Shown: in pieces, positions 36,824 to 47,926 of the stretch
Position numbering within the stretch: position 1 is the first letter of the stretch
Layout: every line of letters begins with the position of its first letter
Assembly (NCBI RefSeq): GCF_000005825.2
Contig: NC_013791.2
Span: 310,001-374,000 of the forward strand
Direction of reading: 5' to 3'
Length of the DNA: 64,000 nucleotides
Source of the DNA: Alkalihalophilus pseudofirmus OF4
GTDB taxonomy: Bacteria > Bacillota > Bacilli > Bacillales > Bacillaceae_D
The notes under the pieces: model-generated
What the model was told of the DNA's origin: nothing
The model's database searches: none
What the model saw: only the letters and a program-made list of their open reading frames with translations
Position numbers and translations under genes: made by a program

Positions 36824-37383
36824 TGGAATTGGTATATATTTTTATCGGATTTGTCATCATTCAGCGCTTGGTTGAAGTCGTCATTGCGAATCAAAATGCA
36901 AAATGGATGAAAAACCAAGGCGGTTATGAGGCTGGCGGGGAACATTATAAATATATTGTTGCCTTGCATGCGTTCTTTTTTGTCGCACTGCTTATAGAAG
37001 TGTCTTCTGTGCAAGCGGGAGGAGTAAAGTGGTCACTCATCCCTCTCGTTGTATTTTTGATTGCGCAAATAGGGCGTGTATGGGCATTGTCCACTCTTGG
37101 ACGCTTTTGGAATACACGTATCATGATCTTACCAGGCGTAAAAGTAGTTGCAAAAGGACCGTATCGTTTTATGCGTCACCCTAATTATGTCATTGTTACG
37201 CTGGAGCTCTTTGCTCTGCCGCTGATCTTTCAAGCATACTGGACCGCAATCGTCTTCTCACTTTTAAATGCAGTCATCTTAAGAGTGAGAATTAAAGAAG
37301 AGGAACGAGCGTTAAAAGAAGCGACTGATTATGAGGAAGTGTTTAAAGAAAAAGGACGATTCATCCCAAGTTATGACGAGTAA
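36823..37383 (+). CDS. bpsB: Isoprenylcysteine carboxyl methyltransferase-family protein (BpsB/YpbQ)
   Basis: A 186-residue membrane protein with about four or five helices and the ICMT/PEMT signature: GPYRFMRHPNYVIVTLELFALPL (about 108-130) and a C-terminal RIKEEERAL--YEEVFKEKGRFIP. It resembles B. subtilis YpbQ/BpsB, which methylates the alkylpyrones made by BpsA to methyl ethers. GTG 36823 is chosen because GGGAGGG lies nine bases upstream inside the end of bpsA. A terminator follows at its stop codon. Confidence 0.88.
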   Translation: MELVYIFIGFVIIQRLVEVVIANQNAKWMKNQGGYEAGGEHYKYIVALHAFFFVALLIEVSSVQAGGVKWSLIPLVVFLIAQIGRVWALSTLGRFWNTRIMILPGVKVVAKGPYRFMRHPNYVIVTLELFALPLIFQAYWTAIVFSLLNAVILRVRIKEEERALKEATDYEEVFKEKGRFIPSYDE

Positions 37384-37409
37384 AGGCCGGCTGAGCTGGC
37401 CTTTTTTTT
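37382..37409 (+). terminator. Rho-independent terminator after bpsB
   Basis: Stem AAAGGCC / GGCCTTT, extended inside by GC/GC, with T run. Confidence 0.88.
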
Positions 37410-37526
37410 ATTCGAGGAAAAGAGATAAAAGAAACGATGATTCAACCAAATCACCTATATCATTCAGTAGAATTGTCGTGGTACGATTACACCTAATATG
37501 AACTAAAGGGTGAGGAGGGGTAGGAA

Positions 37527-38066
37527 ATGGCTGCATTTCTGATGGAACATGCGCTTATTATGGTCTTGACCATCTTAATTATTAATGTGGTGTATGTTAC
37601 GTTATTTACAGTTAGAATGATATTCACTTTAAAAGGACAGAGGTATTTAGCAGCAGGTGTCAGCGTAATCGAAATTCTGGTCTACGTGATTGGACTTAGC
37701 TTAGTGCTTGATAATCTTGATCAGCCTCAAAATTTGATTGCCTATGCTTTAGGCTATGGGATAGGTGTTATAATTGGTATGAAGGTAGAAGAGAAGCTGG
37801 CACTCGGATATATCACTGTAAATGTAATCACAAAAGAATATGAACCAGACATCCCCAATGCTCTAAGAGATAAAGGGTATGGTGTGACAAATTGGGTCGC
37901 TTACGGACGAGAAGGAGAGCGTTTGATGATGGAGATACTAACCTCGAGACGGTCAGAGCAAAATCTCTATCAAACGGTGAAAGAGCTCGACCCGAAGGCT
38001 TTTATTATTTCACACGAACCAAAAGCATTTTTTGGAGGATTCTGGGTTAAAGGAATACGGAGGTAG
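37527..38066 (+). CDS. yebE: UPF0316/DUF2179 membrane protein (YebE)
   Basis: A 179-residue protein with three membrane helices (about 8-30, 41-60 and 68-85) and a C-terminal DUF2179-type soluble domain (about 95-179) containing [28 protein letters not shown] and a final [14 protein letters not shown]. It matches B. subtilis YebE (about 184 aa). The position before yebG and the purine operon is conserved. Function is not known. RBS GGTGAGGAGGGG precedes the ATG; yebG starts five bases after its stop. Confidence 0.88.
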   Translation: MAAFLMEHALIMVLTILIINVVYVTLFTVRMIFTLKGQRYLAAGVSVIEILVYVIGLSLVLDNLDQPQNLIAYALGYGIGVIIGMKVEEKLALGYITVNVITKEYEPDIPNALRDKGYGVTNWVAYGREGERLMMEILTSRRSEQNLYQTVKELDPKAFIISHEPKAFFGGFWVKGIRR

Positions 38067-38071
38067 CAATC

Positions 38072-38281
38072 GTGGCTAAAAAGAAAAAAATGAAGTTTGA
38101 AGTCGGCGAAAATGAATCAATCGGAAACTGCTTAGAACGTATGCAAAAAGAAGGCTATCAACCCGTTCGCCGGATGGAAGAACCTGTATTTGAAGAGAAG
38201 AAGAAGGGGCGGCAGGTTGAATATATTCCTGTTAGACAGAAGATCGTATTTGAAGGGAAATTGGTAGAAGGCGAACAATAA
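38072..38281 (+). CDS. yebG: NETI-motif protein (YebG)
   Basis: A 69-residue basic protein: Lys-rich start, then the ENESIGNCLERMQKEGYQPVRRMEEPVF segment and VEYIPVRQKIVFEGKLV. In relatives the ENE(T/S)I stretch gives the name NETI; here it reads NESI. Same position as yebG in B. subtilis, between yebE and purE. The GTG start has GGAGGT seven bases upstream. The last codons carry the first PurR box of the purine operon (CGAAC at 38272). Function unknown. Confidence 0.85.
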   Translation: MAKKKKMKFEVGENESIGNCLERMQKEGYQPVRRMEEPVFEEKKKGRQVEYIPVRQKIVFEGKLVEGEQ

Positions 38282-38310
38282 TAGTCTGACTTTTTATCAT
38301 CGTTCGACTT
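38267..38310. promoter_or_regulatory. Paired PurR boxes of the purine operon
   Basis: CGAAC at 38272-38276, inside the 3' end of yebG, and inverted GTTCG at 38302-38306, with 25 bases between the cores. The spacing is nearly the same as at pbuG and fits the PurR double-box architecture of B. subtilis. The second box ends five bases before the -35. Confidence 0.65.
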
Positions 38311-38314
38311 TTTG

Positions 38315-38343
38315 TTGACAGATCGTGTATCTGCTTGTAAGAT
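38315..38343 (+). promoter_or_regulatory. Sigma-A promoter of the purine operon
   Basis: TTGACA (38315-38320), 17 bases, TAAGAT (38338-38343). Confidence 0.8.
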
Positions 38344-38373
38344 GAAGATGAATAAACGAGAAAACAGAATATC

Positions 38374-38443
38374 ACCTCATATAATCACGGGAATAAGGCC
38401 CGAAAGTCTCTACCCAATGACCGTAAATCGTTGGACTATGAGG
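38374..38443 (+). ncRNA. Guanine-type purine riboswitch aptamer, purE leader
   Basis: P1 strands ACCTCATA / TATGAGGG around the conserved AAGGCCCGAAAGTCTCTACC, CCGTAAAT and TGGACTATG. The C of GACTATG predicts guanine or hypoxanthine binding. Confidence 0.93.
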
Positions 38444-38486
38444 GAAAGTGTCACTTCATTGGATAGGTTTATTGAAGTGTCATGAA

Positions 38487-38547
38487 AGCGTGGAATTAGC
38501 TTCCTTTCTCTCAGTAGACAAAGATAGCTAATTCTGCGCTTTTTTTA
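38487..38547 (+). terminator. Riboswitch-controlled terminator before purE
   Basis: Long stem AGCG-TG-GAATTAGCT / AGCTAATTC-TG-CGCT (one internal mismatch), loop of about 24 bases, then seven T. A separate hairpin CACTTCA / TGAAGTG at 38451-38479 lies between aptamer and terminator and may be the antiterminator element. Confidence 0.8.
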
Positions 38548-38586
38548 TGAGTAAAGTGCGATAGAAAACGCAACAAAGGGGAGAAC

Positions 38587-39075
38587 ATGATGAAGCCAGT
38601 TGTGGGAGTTATTATGGGGAGCACATCGGATTGGGAAACGATGAAACATGCATGTGAGATCTTAGATGAGCTTAAGGTTCCATACCAGAAAAAAGTTGTT
38701 TCTGCCCATCGTACACCTGACTTAATGTTTGAATATGCTGAGTCGGCAATCGAGCGAGGGCTAGAAGTCATTATTGCAGGGGCAGGAGGAGCAGCGCATC
38801 TGCCTGGCATGGTAGCCGCTAAAACGGTACTGCCGGTGATAGGAGTGCCTGTTGAATCAAAATCTCTTAAAGGGATGGATTCTCTCCTCTCAATTGTACA
38901 AATGCCTGGCGGAGTTCCTGTTGCCACTGTAGCCATCGGGGCTGCCGGTGCGAAAAATGCCGGTCTTCTTGCAGCACAAATTTTAGGTTCAACTGATAGA
39001 GAGGTTCAATCTAGATTAATAGATAAACGTGAAGCAACAAAACAAGCAGTCTTAGAAAGCAGTGAGACGCTATGA
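38587..39075 (+). CDS. purE: 5-(carboxyamino)imidazole ribonucleotide mutase
   Basis: A 162-residue class I PurE with the signature GSTSDWETM (about 11-19), [27 protein letters not shown] and [15 protein letters not shown]. It moves the carboxyl of N5-CAIR to C4, acting after PurK. First gene of the operon behind the guanine riboswitch. Starts at ATGATG; AAAGGGGAG is upstream and either ATG (38587 or 38590) is possible. Its stop overlaps the purK start by four bases. Confidence 0.95.
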   Translation: MMKPVVGVIMGSTSDWETMKHACEILDELKVPYQKKVVSAHRTPDLMFEYAESAIERGLEVIIAGAGGAAHLPGMVAAKTVLPVIGVPVESKSLKGMDSLLSIVQMPGGVPVATVAIGAAGAKNAGLLAAQILGSTDREVQSRLIDKREATKQAVLESSETL

Positions 39076-40199
39076 GCAAAGTGATTCGACCAGGTTCAAC
39101 GATTGGAATTATTGGCGGCGGCCAGCTCGGCAGAATGCTTTGTATAGCAGCGAAACAAATGGGTTACAAAACAGCGGTGCTCGAGCCTGCATCATCCTCA
39201 CCATGTGAAGGGTTAGCCGATGTACTTATTCAAGCAAGGTATGACGATAAAGAAGCTGCGAGAGAACTTGCGGCCGTCTCAGATGTAATCACCTATGAAT
39301 TTGAAAATATTGATGCCGAAACAGCAGCTCTTTTGACAGAAGAAGCATATTTCCCGCAAGGATTTAAACTGCTTCAAACAACACAGCATCGAATTCGTGA
39401 AAAAGATTCAGTATCGTCACTTGGTGTAGAGGTTGCCCCGTATCAGTCAATAAAGAATCTAAATGACTGCCAAGCTGCAGCTAAAGATATTGGATTTCCA
39501 GCCGTGCTGAAGACGTGTCGTGGCGGATATGACGGAAAAGGGCAGGCGGTTGTGCATGATGAAGCTGAATTACTCAAGGAAGCCAAGCGACTGTTAGAAT
39601 CAGGAGAGCTGGTTCTTGAAGGGTTTATCCCTTTTAAATGTGAGATTTCCATTATTGTCACGCGCTCGACTCTAGGGGAAGTGAAGACATTCCCGGTAAG
39701 TGAAAACATTCATGTCAACAGTATTCTTCACCAATCAATCGTGCCAGCGAGAGTGGAAACGGAGTGGCTGAAGAAAGCCCGAGAGATTGCAGAGACGATT
39801 GCAGACGGACTCAGTTTAACGGGCATACTAGCTATTGAGATGTTTGTGACTAATGAGGGTGAAGTGATTGTAAATGAGCTGGCACCTAGACCTCATAACT
39901 CAGGTCATTACACGATAGAAGGCTGCTTTACTTCTCAGTTTGAGCAGCATATTAGAGCGATTTGCGGACTGCCGCTCGGATCAACGCATCTTTTAGGGGC
40001 GACCGTGATGGAGAACATCTTAGGTCAGCATCTAGAGGAAGTGATAAGCGAACTTGATTATTTAAGTGAGGCGAAACTTCATCTATACGGCAAGAAAGAA
40101 GCAAAAGAAAACCGGAAAATGGGCCATATCACGGCGATGGGTGACACGGTGGAAGATGCACTTGAAAAGCTCAAGCGAAGAGTGAAGCGAATGTGCTAG
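39072..40199 (+). CDS. purK: 5-(carboxyamino)imidazole ribonucleotide synthase
   Basis: A 375-residue ATP-grasp enzyme: N-terminal [21 protein letters not shown], the central ATP-grasp part with [16 protein letters not shown] and [16 protein letters not shown], and [18 protein letters not shown] near 275-292. It makes N5-CAIR from AIR, bicarbonate and ATP. The ATG overlaps the purE stop (ATGA). Confidence 0.95.
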   Translation: MSKVIRPGSTIGIIGGGQLGRMLCIAAKQMGYKTAVLEPASSSPCEGLADVLIQARYDDKEAARELAAVSDVITYEFENIDAETAALLTEEAYFPQGFKLLQTTQHRIREKDSVSSLGVEVAPYQSIKNLNDCQAAAKDIGFPAVLKTCRGGYDGKGQAVVHDEAELLKEAKRLLESGELVLEGFIPFKCEISIIVTRSTLGEVKTFPVSENIHVNSILHQSIVPARVETEWLKKAREIAETIADGLSLTGILAIEMFVTNEGEVIVNELAPRPHNSGHYTIEGCFTSQFEQHIRAICGLPLGSTHLLGATVMENILGQHLEEVISELDYLSEAKLHLYGKKEAKENRKMGHITAMGDTVEDALEKLKRRVKRMC

Positions 40200-40241
40200 A
40201 ATGAGTAAGGTATTTTACTTATAAAGTTGGAGGATGGTTAG

Positions 40242-41543
40242 ATGATCGAACGTTATACACGTCCTGAAATGGGTGCCATTTGGACAGAAGAAAATCGTTA
40301 CAAAGCATGGTTAGAAGTAGAGATCGTAGCATGTGAAGCATGGGCAGAGCTTGGCGAAATTCCTAAAGAAGATGTGGCTAAAATTCGTGAGAACGCAAGC
40401 TTCGATGTAGCGCGTATCCACGAAATCGAAGCAGAAACAAGACATGATGTAGTGGCCTTCACTCGTGCCGTTTCAGAAACATTGGGAGAAGAGCGCAAGT
40501 GGGTGCATTACGGACTAACGTCTACAGATGTGGTTGATACCGCTTTATCTTATCTGCTTAAACAAGCAAATGAGATCTTACTGGCTGACTTAGAGCGTTT
40601 CTTAGCCATCATTAAAGATAAAGCGATTGAACATAAGTACACTGTAATGATGGGACGTACGCACGGTGTTCACGCTGAGCCGACGACATTTGGCTTGAAG
40701 CTTGGCCTTTGGTATGAGGAAATGAAACGCAACATCGAGCGCTTTAAGCATGCAGCAGAAGGAGTTCGTTTCGGTAAACTTTCAGGTGCTGTTGGAACCT
40801 ATGCTAATATCGACCCTCGTGTAGAGGAGCTTGTTTGTGAGAATCTTGGACTTAATGCAGCTCCAATTTCTACGCAGACATTGCAGCGTGATCGTCATGC
40901 AGAATACATGGCATCGATTGCTCTTATCGCTACATCAATTGAGAAGTTCGCTGTAGAGATCCGCGGTCTGCAAAAGAGTGAAACGCGTGAAGTGGAAGAG
41001 TTCTTTGCTAAAGGACAAAAAGGATCATCGGCTATGCCGCATAAGCGTAACCCAATCGGCTCTGAGAATATGACAGGACTTGCACGTGTGATCCGCGGTC
41101 ATATGCTGACAGCTTACGAGAATGTTCCATTATGGCATGAGCGTGATATTTCTCACTCTTCAGCTGAGCGTATCATTCTTCCAGATGCAACAATTGCGCT
41201 TAACTACATGTTAAATCGTTTCGGAAATATCGTGAAAAACTTAACGGTATTCCCTGAAAATATGAAACGCAATATGACTCGTACGTACGGCTTAATTTAC
41301 TCACAGCGTGTATTATTATCTCTGATTGATAAAGGAATGGCTCGTGAGGAAGCATACGATCTTGTTCAGCCGAAGACGATGGAAGCTTGGGAGAAGGGGA
41401 TTCAATTCCGTGAACTAGTGGAAGCTGAAGAAGCAATTACTGCCGTCCTCTCTAAAGAAGAGATTGATGATTGCTTCGACTACAACTATCACTTGCAGCA
41501 TGTGGATACAATCTTCAAGCGTCTAGGACTAGAAGCGAATTAA
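40242..41543 (+). CDS. purB: Adenylosuccinate lyase
   Basis: A 433-residue fumarase/aspartase-superfamily enzyme with the signature [16 protein letters not shown] (about 266-281), the catalytic-His [17 protein letters not shown] and [14 protein letters not shown]. It acts twice in purine synthesis, on SAICAR and on adenylosuccinate. TTGGAGGATGG precedes the ATG. Between purB and purC lies a GC-rich hairpin at 41551-41573 without a T run. Confidence 0.96.
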   Translation: MIERYTRPEMGAIWTEENRYKAWLEVEIVACEAWAELGEIPKEDVAKIRENASFDVARIHEIEAETRHDVVAFTRAVSETLGEERKWVHYGLTSTDVVDTALSYLLKQANEILLADLERFLAIIKDKAIEHKYTVMMGRTHGVHAEPTTFGLKLGLWYEEMKRNIERFKHAAEGVRFGKLSGAVGTYANIDPRVEELVCENLGLNAAPISTQTLQRDRHAEYMASIALIATSIEKFAVEIRGLQKSETREVEEFFAKGQKGSSAMPHKRNPIGSENMTGLARVIRGHMLTAYENVPLWHERDISHSSAERIILPDATIALNYMLNRFGNIVKNLTVFPENMKRNMTRTYGLIYSQRVLLSLIDKGMAREEAYDLVQPKTMEAWEKGIQFRELVEAEEAITAVLSKEEIDDCFDYNYHLQHVDTIFKRLGLEAN

Positions 41544-41550
41544 ATAAAAT

Positions 41551-41573
41551 AGAGGAGTGAACAGCGCTCCTCT
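41551..41573 (+). other. Intercistronic hairpin purB-purC
   Basis: Stem AGAGGAG / CTCCTCT with extra GC/GC inside, not followed by T, so not a classical terminator. It could be an mRNA processing or stability element between the first three and the later purine genes. Confidence 0.4.
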
Positions 41574-41616
41574 TCCACAAATAATATTGCCAATATTCTG
41601 AATGTGAGGGTGGAGT

Positions 41617-42339
41617 ATGGAAAAACGTGAACTGTTATACGAGGGTAAAGCGAAGAAAATATATCGTACAGATAACGAGAGTATTTTGTGGGTTTCTTAT
41701 AAAGATGACGCGACTGCCTTTAATGGAGAAAAGAAAGCTCAGCTTGAGGGTAAAGCAAGGCTGAATAATGAAATCACATCTCTCATCTTTAAGAATTTAG
41801 AGGCAGAGGGGCTTGAAACTCATTTTGTTGAAAGACTTTCAGAAACGGATCAGTTAGTGAGAAAAGTAGATATTGTTCCACTTGAAGTGGTTGTGAGAAA
41901 TCAGGTAGCTGGAAGTATGGCAAAGCGCTTAGGGCTAGAAGAAGGATTGAAACTCGCGCGTCCTGTTGTGGAATTCTATTATAAAGACGACGCATTAGGC
42001 GACCCTCTTATTACAGAAGATCATATTGCGATACTCAGAGCTGCAACTCCTGAAGAGGTAGACCAGTTAAAATCAATGGCGCGTAAAGTAAACGAGCACC
42101 TGCAAAAGCTTTTTGCCACAATTGATATTAAATTAATTGATTTCAAACTTGAATTTGGCCGGACCGAGAGCGGTGAACTTCTTTTAGCAGATGAAATTTC
42201 ACCGGATACATGCCGTCTTTGGGATATGGAAACAAACGAGCGTTTTGATAAAGATTTATTCAGACGTAATCTAGGAAACTTACAAGCTGGTTATCAAGAA
42301 ATTTTAACTCGACTAGGAGGCCCAACATGTACAAAGTAA
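41617..42339 (+). CDS. purC: SAICAR synthase (phosphoribosylaminoimidazole-succinocarboxamide synthase)
   Basis: A 240-residue enzyme with the family start [13 protein letters not shown], the [15 protein letters not shown] segment, [17 protein letters not shown] (about 90-106) and the Asp-rich [15 protein letters not shown] (about 189-203). It joins CAIR and aspartate using ATP. GAGGGTGGAGT precedes the ATG. Its 3' end overlaps purS by 13 bases. Confidence 0.96.
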   Translation: MEKRELLYEGKAKKIYRTDNESILWVSYKDDATAFNGEKKAQLEGKARLNNEITSLIFKNLEAEGLETHFVERLSETDQLVRKVDIVPLEVVVRNQVAGSMAKRLGLEEGLKLARPVVEFYYKDDALGDPLITEDHIAILRAATPEEVDQLKSMARKVNEHLQKLFATIDIKLIDFKLEFGRTESGELLLADEISPDTCRLWDMETNERFDKDLFRRNLGNLQAGYQEILTRLGGPTCTK

Positions 42340-42578
42340 AAGTGTATGTAACGTTAAGAGAAAGTGTACTAGACCCTCAAGGAGTAGCAGTGAAAAGTGC
42401 TCTGCACACAATGGATTACAAAGAAGTAGAAGATGTACGTATTGGTAAATACTTAGAGCTTGCTGTAAATGAGACCGAAAATATTGAAGCTAGAATCGAA
42501 GAGATGTGTGAGAAACTGCTTGCTAATACAGTGATCGAAGACTACCGCTATGAAATCGAGGAGGTTGTCCCGTCATGA
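42327..42578 (+). CDS. purS: FGAM synthase subunit PurS
   Basis: An 83-residue protein with the PurS pattern [26 protein letters not shown] and EIEEVVPS end. It is the small bridging subunit of the three-part FGAM synthase (PurS-PurQ-PurL) typical of Bacillus. AGGAGG lies inside the end of purC. It overlaps purC by 13 bases and purQ by four (ATGA). Confidence 0.95.
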   Translation: MYKVKVYVTLRESVLDPQGVAVKSALHTMDYKEVEDVRIGKYLELAVNETENIEARIEEMCEKLLANTVIEDYRYEIEEVVPS

Positions 42579-43258
42579 AATTTGCAGTAATCGTTTTTCC
42601 TGGCTCAAACTGTGATGCTGATATGTATCATGCCATCTCTGATGCTCTAGGAGCTGAAGCAGAGTACGTATGGCATCATGCAACCTCTCTTCAGGGATTT
42701 GACGGCATCTTGCTTCCGGGAGGGTTCTCACACGGCGACTACTTACGCTCAGGTGCGATTGCACGCTTTGCTCCTATTATGAAAGCTGTCATTGAGGCTG
42801 CTAAAGAAGGAAAGCCAGTGTTAGGTGTATGCAACGGATTTCAAATTTTACTAGAAGCAGGTCTTCTTCCTGGAGCGATGAAGCGTAACGAGGGATTAAA
42901 GTTCATTTGCAGACCAGCTGTCTTAACGGTTGAAAATGAAAAAACGATGTTTACAGCAGGCTATGAAAAGGGTCAGGAAATTACGATCCCAGTCGCGCAT
43001 GGCGAAGGAAACTATGAATGTGATGATGCAACATTTAACGAACTTGAAAAGAACGGACAGATTATTTTCCGTTACAAAGACAATATCAACGGTTCACGTC
43101 ATCAGATTGCTGGAATTATGAACGAAGCAGGAAATGTTTTAGGGATGATGCCGCACCCTGAGCGTGCAGTGGAAGCATTGCTTGGAAGTGACGATGGATT
43201 AGCATTATTTCAATCAATTGTACGAAATTGGAGGGAAACTCATGTCGCTACTACTTGA
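42575..43258 (+). CDS. purQ: FGAM synthase glutaminase subunit PurQ
   Basis: A 227-residue class I glutamine amidotransferase with [13 protein letters not shown] at the start, [16 protein letters not shown], nucleophile Cys in [17 protein letters not shown] (about 86) and His-Glu in [10 protein letters not shown] (about 194-203). It supplies ammonia to PurL. It overlaps purS by four bases and purL by 17. Confidence 0.95.
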   Translation: MKFAVIVFPGSNCDADMYHAISDALGAEAEYVWHHATSLQGFDGILLPGGFSHGDYLRSGAIARFAPIMKAVIEAAKEGKPVLGVCNGFQILLEAGLLPGAMKRNEGLKFICRPAVLTVENEKTMFTAGYEKGQEITIPVAHGEGNYECDDATFNELEKNGQIIFRYKDNINGSRHQIAGIMNEAGNVLGMMPHPERAVEALLGSDDGLALFQSIVRNWRETHVATT

Positions 43259-45467
43259 GCCTACAGCAGAAAGTGTAAAAGAAGAGAAACTCTACTTGGA
43301 AATGGGTCTGACAGATGCGGAATTTGAGCTGGCAGAATCCATTTTAGGACGCACACCAAATTATACGGAGACAGGCTTATTTTCCGTCATGTGGTCTGAA
43401 CACTGTAGCTACAAAAATTCAAAAGTGCTGCTTCGCAAATTCCCGACTGAGGGAGAGAAGGTTCTTCAAGGTCCTGGAGAAGGAGCGGGGATTATTGATA
43501 TTGGTGACTCACAAGCTGTCGTATTTAAAATCGAGAGCCATAATCATCCTTCAGCGATTGAGCCTTATCAAGGAGCAGCTACAGGTGTAGGCGGTATTCT
43601 CCGTGATGTATTTTCAATGGGAGCTCGTCCAATTTCGTTATTAAATTCACTGCGTTTTGGTGAGTTGACATCACCAAAAGTTCGTTACTTATTTGAAGAA
43701 GTTGTAGCTGGGATTGCTGGCTATGGTAACTGTATCGGTGTACCGACTGTTGGCGGCGAAGTTCAATTTGATCCTTGTTATGAAGGAAATCCGCTAGTAA
43801 ACGCCATGTGTGTCGGTTTAATTGACCATAAGGATATTCAAAAGGGTCAGGCAAAAGGTGTCGGCAATACGGTGATGTATGTTGGAGCAAGCACGGGGCG
43901 TGATGGAATTCACGGGGCAACATTTGCCTCTGAAGAGCTTAGTGAGGATTCGGATGAAAAGCGTCCAGCCGTTCAAGTTGGCGACCCATTTATGGAGAAG
44001 TTATTGCTTGAAGCATGCCTTGAGCTGATCCAATCAGACGCCCTTGTAGGGATTCAAGATATGGGTGCAGCTGGATTAACGTCATCTTCAGCAGAGATGG
44101 CAAGTAAAGCGGGCTCAGGTATTGAGATGAACCTAGACCTCATCCCTCAGCGTGAAAAAGGGATGACGCCATATGAGATGATGCTCTCAGAATCGCAGGA
44201 GCGTATGCTGATCGTTGTCAAAAAAGGCCGCGAACAAGAGATTAAAGAAATCGTCGATCGTTGGGGCTTACTATCAGCTGAAGTTGGAGTTGTAACTGAT
44301 GATAAACGTCTTCGCCTTCTTCACAACGGAGACATTGTAGCAGATGTTCCTGTTGATGCGCTGGCAGAAGAAGCACCGGTTTATCACAAGCCATCGAAGG
44401 TACCTGCTTACTACGAGGAGTTCCAAAAACAAGAGGCATGGACACCGGAAATTGACGATCCAAAAGAAACATTGATCCAATTGCTTGCGCAGCCAACGAT
44501 CGCAAGTAAAGAGTGGGTGTATGACCAATACGATCACATGGTTCAGACAAATACGGTTGTCACTCCGGGTTCTGATGCGGCAGTTGTTCGTATCCGTGGA
44601 ACACGCAAGGCACTTGCCATGACAACTGATTGTAATTCACGTTACTTATATTTAGACCCAGAAGTAGGCGGTCAAATCGCGATTGCTGAAGCTGCTCGTA
44701 ATATCGTTTGTTCTGGTGCGACACCGCTTGGCTTAACAGACGGTTTAAATTACGGAAGTCCTGATAAACCAGAGATCTTCTGGCAGTTAGAGAAATCAAC
44801 TGACGGCATGAGCGAGGCTTGTCGTATTCTTGAAACACCTGTTATCGGCGGAAATGTCTCGCTTTACAATGAAACGAACGGCGTTGCTGTTTACCCAACA
44901 CCGGTAATCGGCATGGTGGGACTTATTGAAGATGTAGATCATATCACGACTCAAACATTTAAAGAAGCAGGAGACTTCATCTATCTCATTGGTGATACAA
45001 AGGCTGAATTTGGAGGCAGTGAGCTTCAAAAAATGCTGAACGGCTCGATCTCAGGCAAGGCGCCTACACTTGATCTTGAAGTGGAGAAAGCTCATCAACA
45101 CATGTTATTAACAGCAATCAAATCAGGGCTTGTTGCCTCTGCTCATGATGTAGCAGAAGGCGGCGTGGGAGTAGCACTTGCAGAGAGCTTAATTGGAACA
45201 GAACTTGGGGCAGATGCAGCATTAAATGGGGAGATTATCTCACAGCTGTTTGCTGAATCTCAATCTAGATTTATCGTTTCAGTGAAGCCGGAGCACCAAG
45301 CTCAATTTGAGCAAGTAGTAAAAGCGACCTTAATTGGTCAAGTCACAAATGATCCATCGCTTGTTGTAAAATCAGCTGATGAGAAGACGGTACTGAATGT
45401 ATCAGTAGATGAAATGACTAAGGCTTGGAAGGGAGCCATTCCATGTTTGCTGAAATCAAAGGCTTAA
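43242..45467 (+). CDS. purL: FGAM synthase subunit PurL
   Basis: A 741-residue AIR-synthase-superfamily enzyme (short bacterial PurL, without fused PurS and PurQ). Visible: [12 protein letters not shown] (about 47-58), [39 protein letters not shown], and second-half counterparts [21 protein letters not shown] and [14 protein letters not shown]. It forms FGAM from FGAR, ATP and ammonia from PurQ. ATG 43242 has TTGGAGGG seven bases upstream within purQ. The 3' end overlaps purF by 25 bases. Confidence 0.96.
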   Translation: MSLLLEPTAESVKEEKLYLEMGLTDAEFELAESILGRTPNYTETGLFSVMWSEHCSYKNSKVLLRKFPTEGEKVLQGPGEGAGIIDIGDSQAVVFKIESHNHPSAIEPYQGAATGVGGILRDVFSMGARPISLLNSLRFGELTSPKVRYLFEEVVAGIAGYGNCIGVPTVGGEVQFDPCYEGNPLVNAMCVGLIDHKDIQKGQAKGVGNTVMYVGASTGRDGIHGATFASEELSEDSDEKRPAVQVGDPFMEKLLLEACLELIQSDALVGIQDMGAAGLTSSSAEMASKAGSGIEMNLDLIPQREKGMTPYEMMLSESQERMLIVVKKGREQEIKEIVDRWGLLSAEVGVVTDDKRLRLLHNGDIVADVPVDALAEEAPVYHKPSKVPAYYEEFQKQEAWTPEIDDPKETLIQLLAQPTIASKEWVYDQYDHMVQTNTVVTPGSDAAVVRIRGTRKALAMTTDCNSRYLYLDPEVGGQIAIAEAARNIVCSGATPLGLTDGLNYGSPDKPEIFWQLEKSTDGMSEACRILETPVIGGNVSLYNETNGVAVYPTPVIGMVGLIEDVDHITTQTFKEAGDFIYLIGDTKAEFGGSELQKMLNGSISGKAPTLDLEVEKAHQHMLLTAIKSGLVASAHDVAEGGVGVALAESLIGTELGADAALNGEIISQLFAESQSRFIVSVKPEHQAQFEQVVKATLIGQVTNDPSLVVKSADEKTVLNVSVDEMTKAWKGAIPCLLKSKA

Positions 45468-46855
45468 ATGAAGAATGTGGTGTATTCGCTGTCTGGGGTC
45501 ATAAGGATGCTGCTCAAATTACGTATTATGGGCTGCACAGCTTACAGCATAGAGGACAAGAAGGAGCTGGCATCGTCGTCACAGACGGTGAACAGCTCTC
45601 CGTTCATAAAGGAATGGGACTTGTAAATGAAGTATTCAGACCAGAGGACCTAACATTGCTGCACGGAAAAGGAGCGATTGGCCACGTTCGTTACGCTACA
45701 GCAGGCGGAGGCGGCTTTGCCAATGTGCAGCCGCTCCTATTCCGCTCTCAGCGCGGGAGTTTAGCGCTTGCTCATAACGGTAATCTAGTGAATGCCAACA
45801 ATCTGAAGCATCAGCTAGAAGGGCAAGGCAGTATCTTTCAATCGACTTCTGATACAGAAGTGTTAGCTCACTTAATTAAACGCAGCGGGTACTACACACT
45901 AGAGGATCAACTGAAAAATGCTCTAAGTATGTTAAAAGGAGCCTATGCGTTTGCGGTCATGAATGAGACTCAACTAATGGTCGCTCTTGACCCGAATGGC
46001 TTGCGTCCGCTCTCTATTGGACGCCTTGGAGATGCTTATGTGGTAGCAAGTGAGACTTGTGCATTTGATATTATTGGAGCTGAGTACGAGCGGGATGTGC
46101 AGCCGGGTGAGCTTGTTATTATTGATGATAATGGCTTACGTTCTGAGCGTTTTGTCAGCTCGCAGCCAAGAGCTATCTGCAGTATGGAATATGTTTATTT
46201 TGCTCGTCCTGACAGTAATGTCGATGGGGTGAATGTTCATACCGCAAGAAAGAATCTCGGAAAGCAGCTGGCATATGAAGCACCTATTGAAGCGGATGTT
46301 GTGACAGGAGTACCGGATTCTAGTATTTCAGCAGCGATTGGCTATGCAGAGCAGACCGGCATCCCGTATGAGCTTGGATTAATTAAAAACCGTTATGTCG
46401 GAAGGACGTTTATCCAGCCTTCACAAGAGCTTCGTGAGCAAGGAGTGAAAATGAAGCTGTCAGCCGTGCGCGGTGTAGTAGAAGGGAAGCGCGTGGTAAT
46501 GATTGATGATTCGATTGTACGCGGAACAACGAGCAGACGAATAGTACGGATGCTTCGTGAAGCGGGGGCAAAAGAAGTTCATGTACGTATCAGTTCACCG
46601 CCTATAAAGAACCCGTGCTTTTACGGAATCGATACATCCACTACAGAAGAGCTGATTGCATCGAATCATTCCATTGAAGAAATGAGAGACATGATGGGTG
46701 CAGATACATTAGCTTTCTTATCAACAGAAGGACTTATGGAAGGCATTGGCCGTGACAGTCTAGAACCTAATTGTGGGCAGTGTTTAGCATGCTTTACAGG
46801 ACAGTACCCAACAGAGATCTATGCGGATACACTTCATCCACATGCAAAAGTATAA
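45443..46855 (+). CDS. purF: Amidophosphoribosyltransferase (glutamine PRPP amidotransferase)
   Basis: A 470-residue first enzyme of the pathway. A short propeptide ([11 protein letters not shown]) precedes the N-terminal nucleophile Cys12, as in B. subtilis. Then RGQEGAGIV, the PRPP-binding [14 protein letters not shown], and Cys residues ([18 protein letters not shown]) expected for the 4Fe-4S cluster of the Bacillus enzyme. The cluster makes this enzyme oxygen-sensitive in the family. The start lies inside purL with GGAAGGGAG upstream; longer frames add residues that break the propeptide rule. Confidence 0.96.
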   Translation: MFAEIKGLNEECGVFAVWGHKDAAQITYYGLHSLQHRGQEGAGIVVTDGEQLSVHKGMGLVNEVFRPEDLTLLHGKGAIGHVRYATAGGGGFANVQPLLFRSQRGSLALAHNGNLVNANNLKHQLEGQGSIFQSTSDTEVLAHLIKRSGYYTLEDQLKNALSMLKGAYAFAVMNETQLMVALDPNGLRPLSIGRLGDAYVVASETCAFDIIGAEYERDVQPGELVIIDDNGLRSERFVSSQPRAICSMEYVYFARPDSNVDGVNVHTARKNLGKQLAYEAPIEADVVTGVPDSSISAAIGYAEQTGIPYELGLIKNRYVGRTFIQPSQELREQGVKMKLSAVRGVVEGKRVVMIDDSIVRGTTSRRIVRMLREAGAKEVHVRISSPPIKNPCFYGIDTSTTEELIASNHSIEEMRDMMGADTLAFLSTEGLMEGIGRDSLEPNCGQCLACFTGQYPTEIYADTLHPHAKV

Positions 46856-46891
46856 CAATCGATTTATTGGAATAAAGGGGAGGAACCAAGG

Positions 46892-47926
46892 ATGTCAGAA
46901 GCATATAAGCAAGCCGGAGTAGACATTGAAGCAGGATATGAAGCCGTTCGTCGTATGGGCCAGCATGTTAATCGTACAAATCGCCCAGGAGTCATGGGGG
47001 GATTAGGCGGTTTTGGAGGCATGTTCGACCTTTCAAGCTTAAAAATGAAAGAGCCCGTATTAGTATCAGGAACAGACGGGGTAGGAACGAAGCTGATGCT
47101 TGCCTTTATGATGGATAAGCACGATACGATCGGTGTCGATGCGGTTGCGATGTGTGTGAATGATATCGTAGTTCAAGGGGCTGAGCCATTGTATTTCCTT
47201 GATTATTTAGCTGTAGGAAAGGCTGATCCCGTTCGGATTGAGGCGATTGTAAAAGGGGTGGCTGATGGCTGTGAGCAAGCAGGCTGTGCCTTGATTGGCG
47301 GAGAAACAGCTGAAATGCCGGGCATGTATAGTGCAGAAGAATATGATGTAGCGGGCTTTTCAGTCGGTGCGGTTGAGAAGAGCGATTTGCTTACAGGGGA
47401 AGAAATTACTCCAGGCGATATTGTGATTGGGCTTTCATCAAACGGTCTCCACAGCAATGGCTTTTCTTTAGTCCGAAAAGTATTTCTAGAGGACAACAAG
47501 CTTTCGTTACATGACACTCTTCCTGGACTTGATGGCACGTTAGGAGAAGAATTGCTTACACCAACGAGAATTTACGTGAAACCTTTATTAGAAGTGCTTC
47601 GTACTTACTCTGTTCACGGTCTGGCCCATGTAACCGGAGGCGGTTTTTACGAAAATATTCCGCGTATGCTTCCTGATGGCTGCGGTGTTGAAATTGATTT
47701 TGGTTCTTGGCCGATCCACCCTGTTTTCTCACTGCTTGAAGAGTACGGCAGTCTATCAAAAAAGGATATGTTTAGTGCGTTTAATATGGGGATTGGCATG
47801 ATTGCGGTCGTTCCTGAAAAAGACCATACCAATGTGATTCGTACCCTTGAAGCACAAGGTGAAAAAGCATTCATTATCGGAAGAGTGACAAGCGGTGCTG
47901 GAGTTACGATCGGAGGCCTTGATTGA
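46892..47926 (+). CDS. purM: AIR synthase (phosphoribosylformylglycinamidine cyclo-ligase)
   Basis: A 344-residue enzyme with the start [56 protein letters not shown] and the [21 protein letters not shown] segment. It closes FGAM to AIR. GGGGAGG precedes the ATG. The stop TGA shares its last base with the ATG of purN. Confidence 0.96.
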   Translation: MSEAYKQAGVDIEAGYEAVRRMGQHVNRTNRPGVMGGLGGFGGMFDLSSLKMKEPVLVSGTDGVGTKLMLAFMMDKHDTIGVDAVAMCVNDIVVQGAEPLYFLDYLAVGKADPVRIEAIVKGVADGCEQAGCALIGGETAEMPGMYSAEEYDVAGFSVGAVEKSDLLTGEEITPGDIVIGLSSNGLHSNGFSLVRKVFLEDNKLSLHDTLPGLDGTLGEELLTPTRIYVKPLLEVLRTYSVHGLAHVTGGGFYENIPRMLPDGCGVEIDFGSWPIHPVFSLLEEYGSLSKKDMFSAFNMGIGMIAVVPEKDHTNVIRTLEAQGEKAFIIGRVTSGAGVTIGGLD

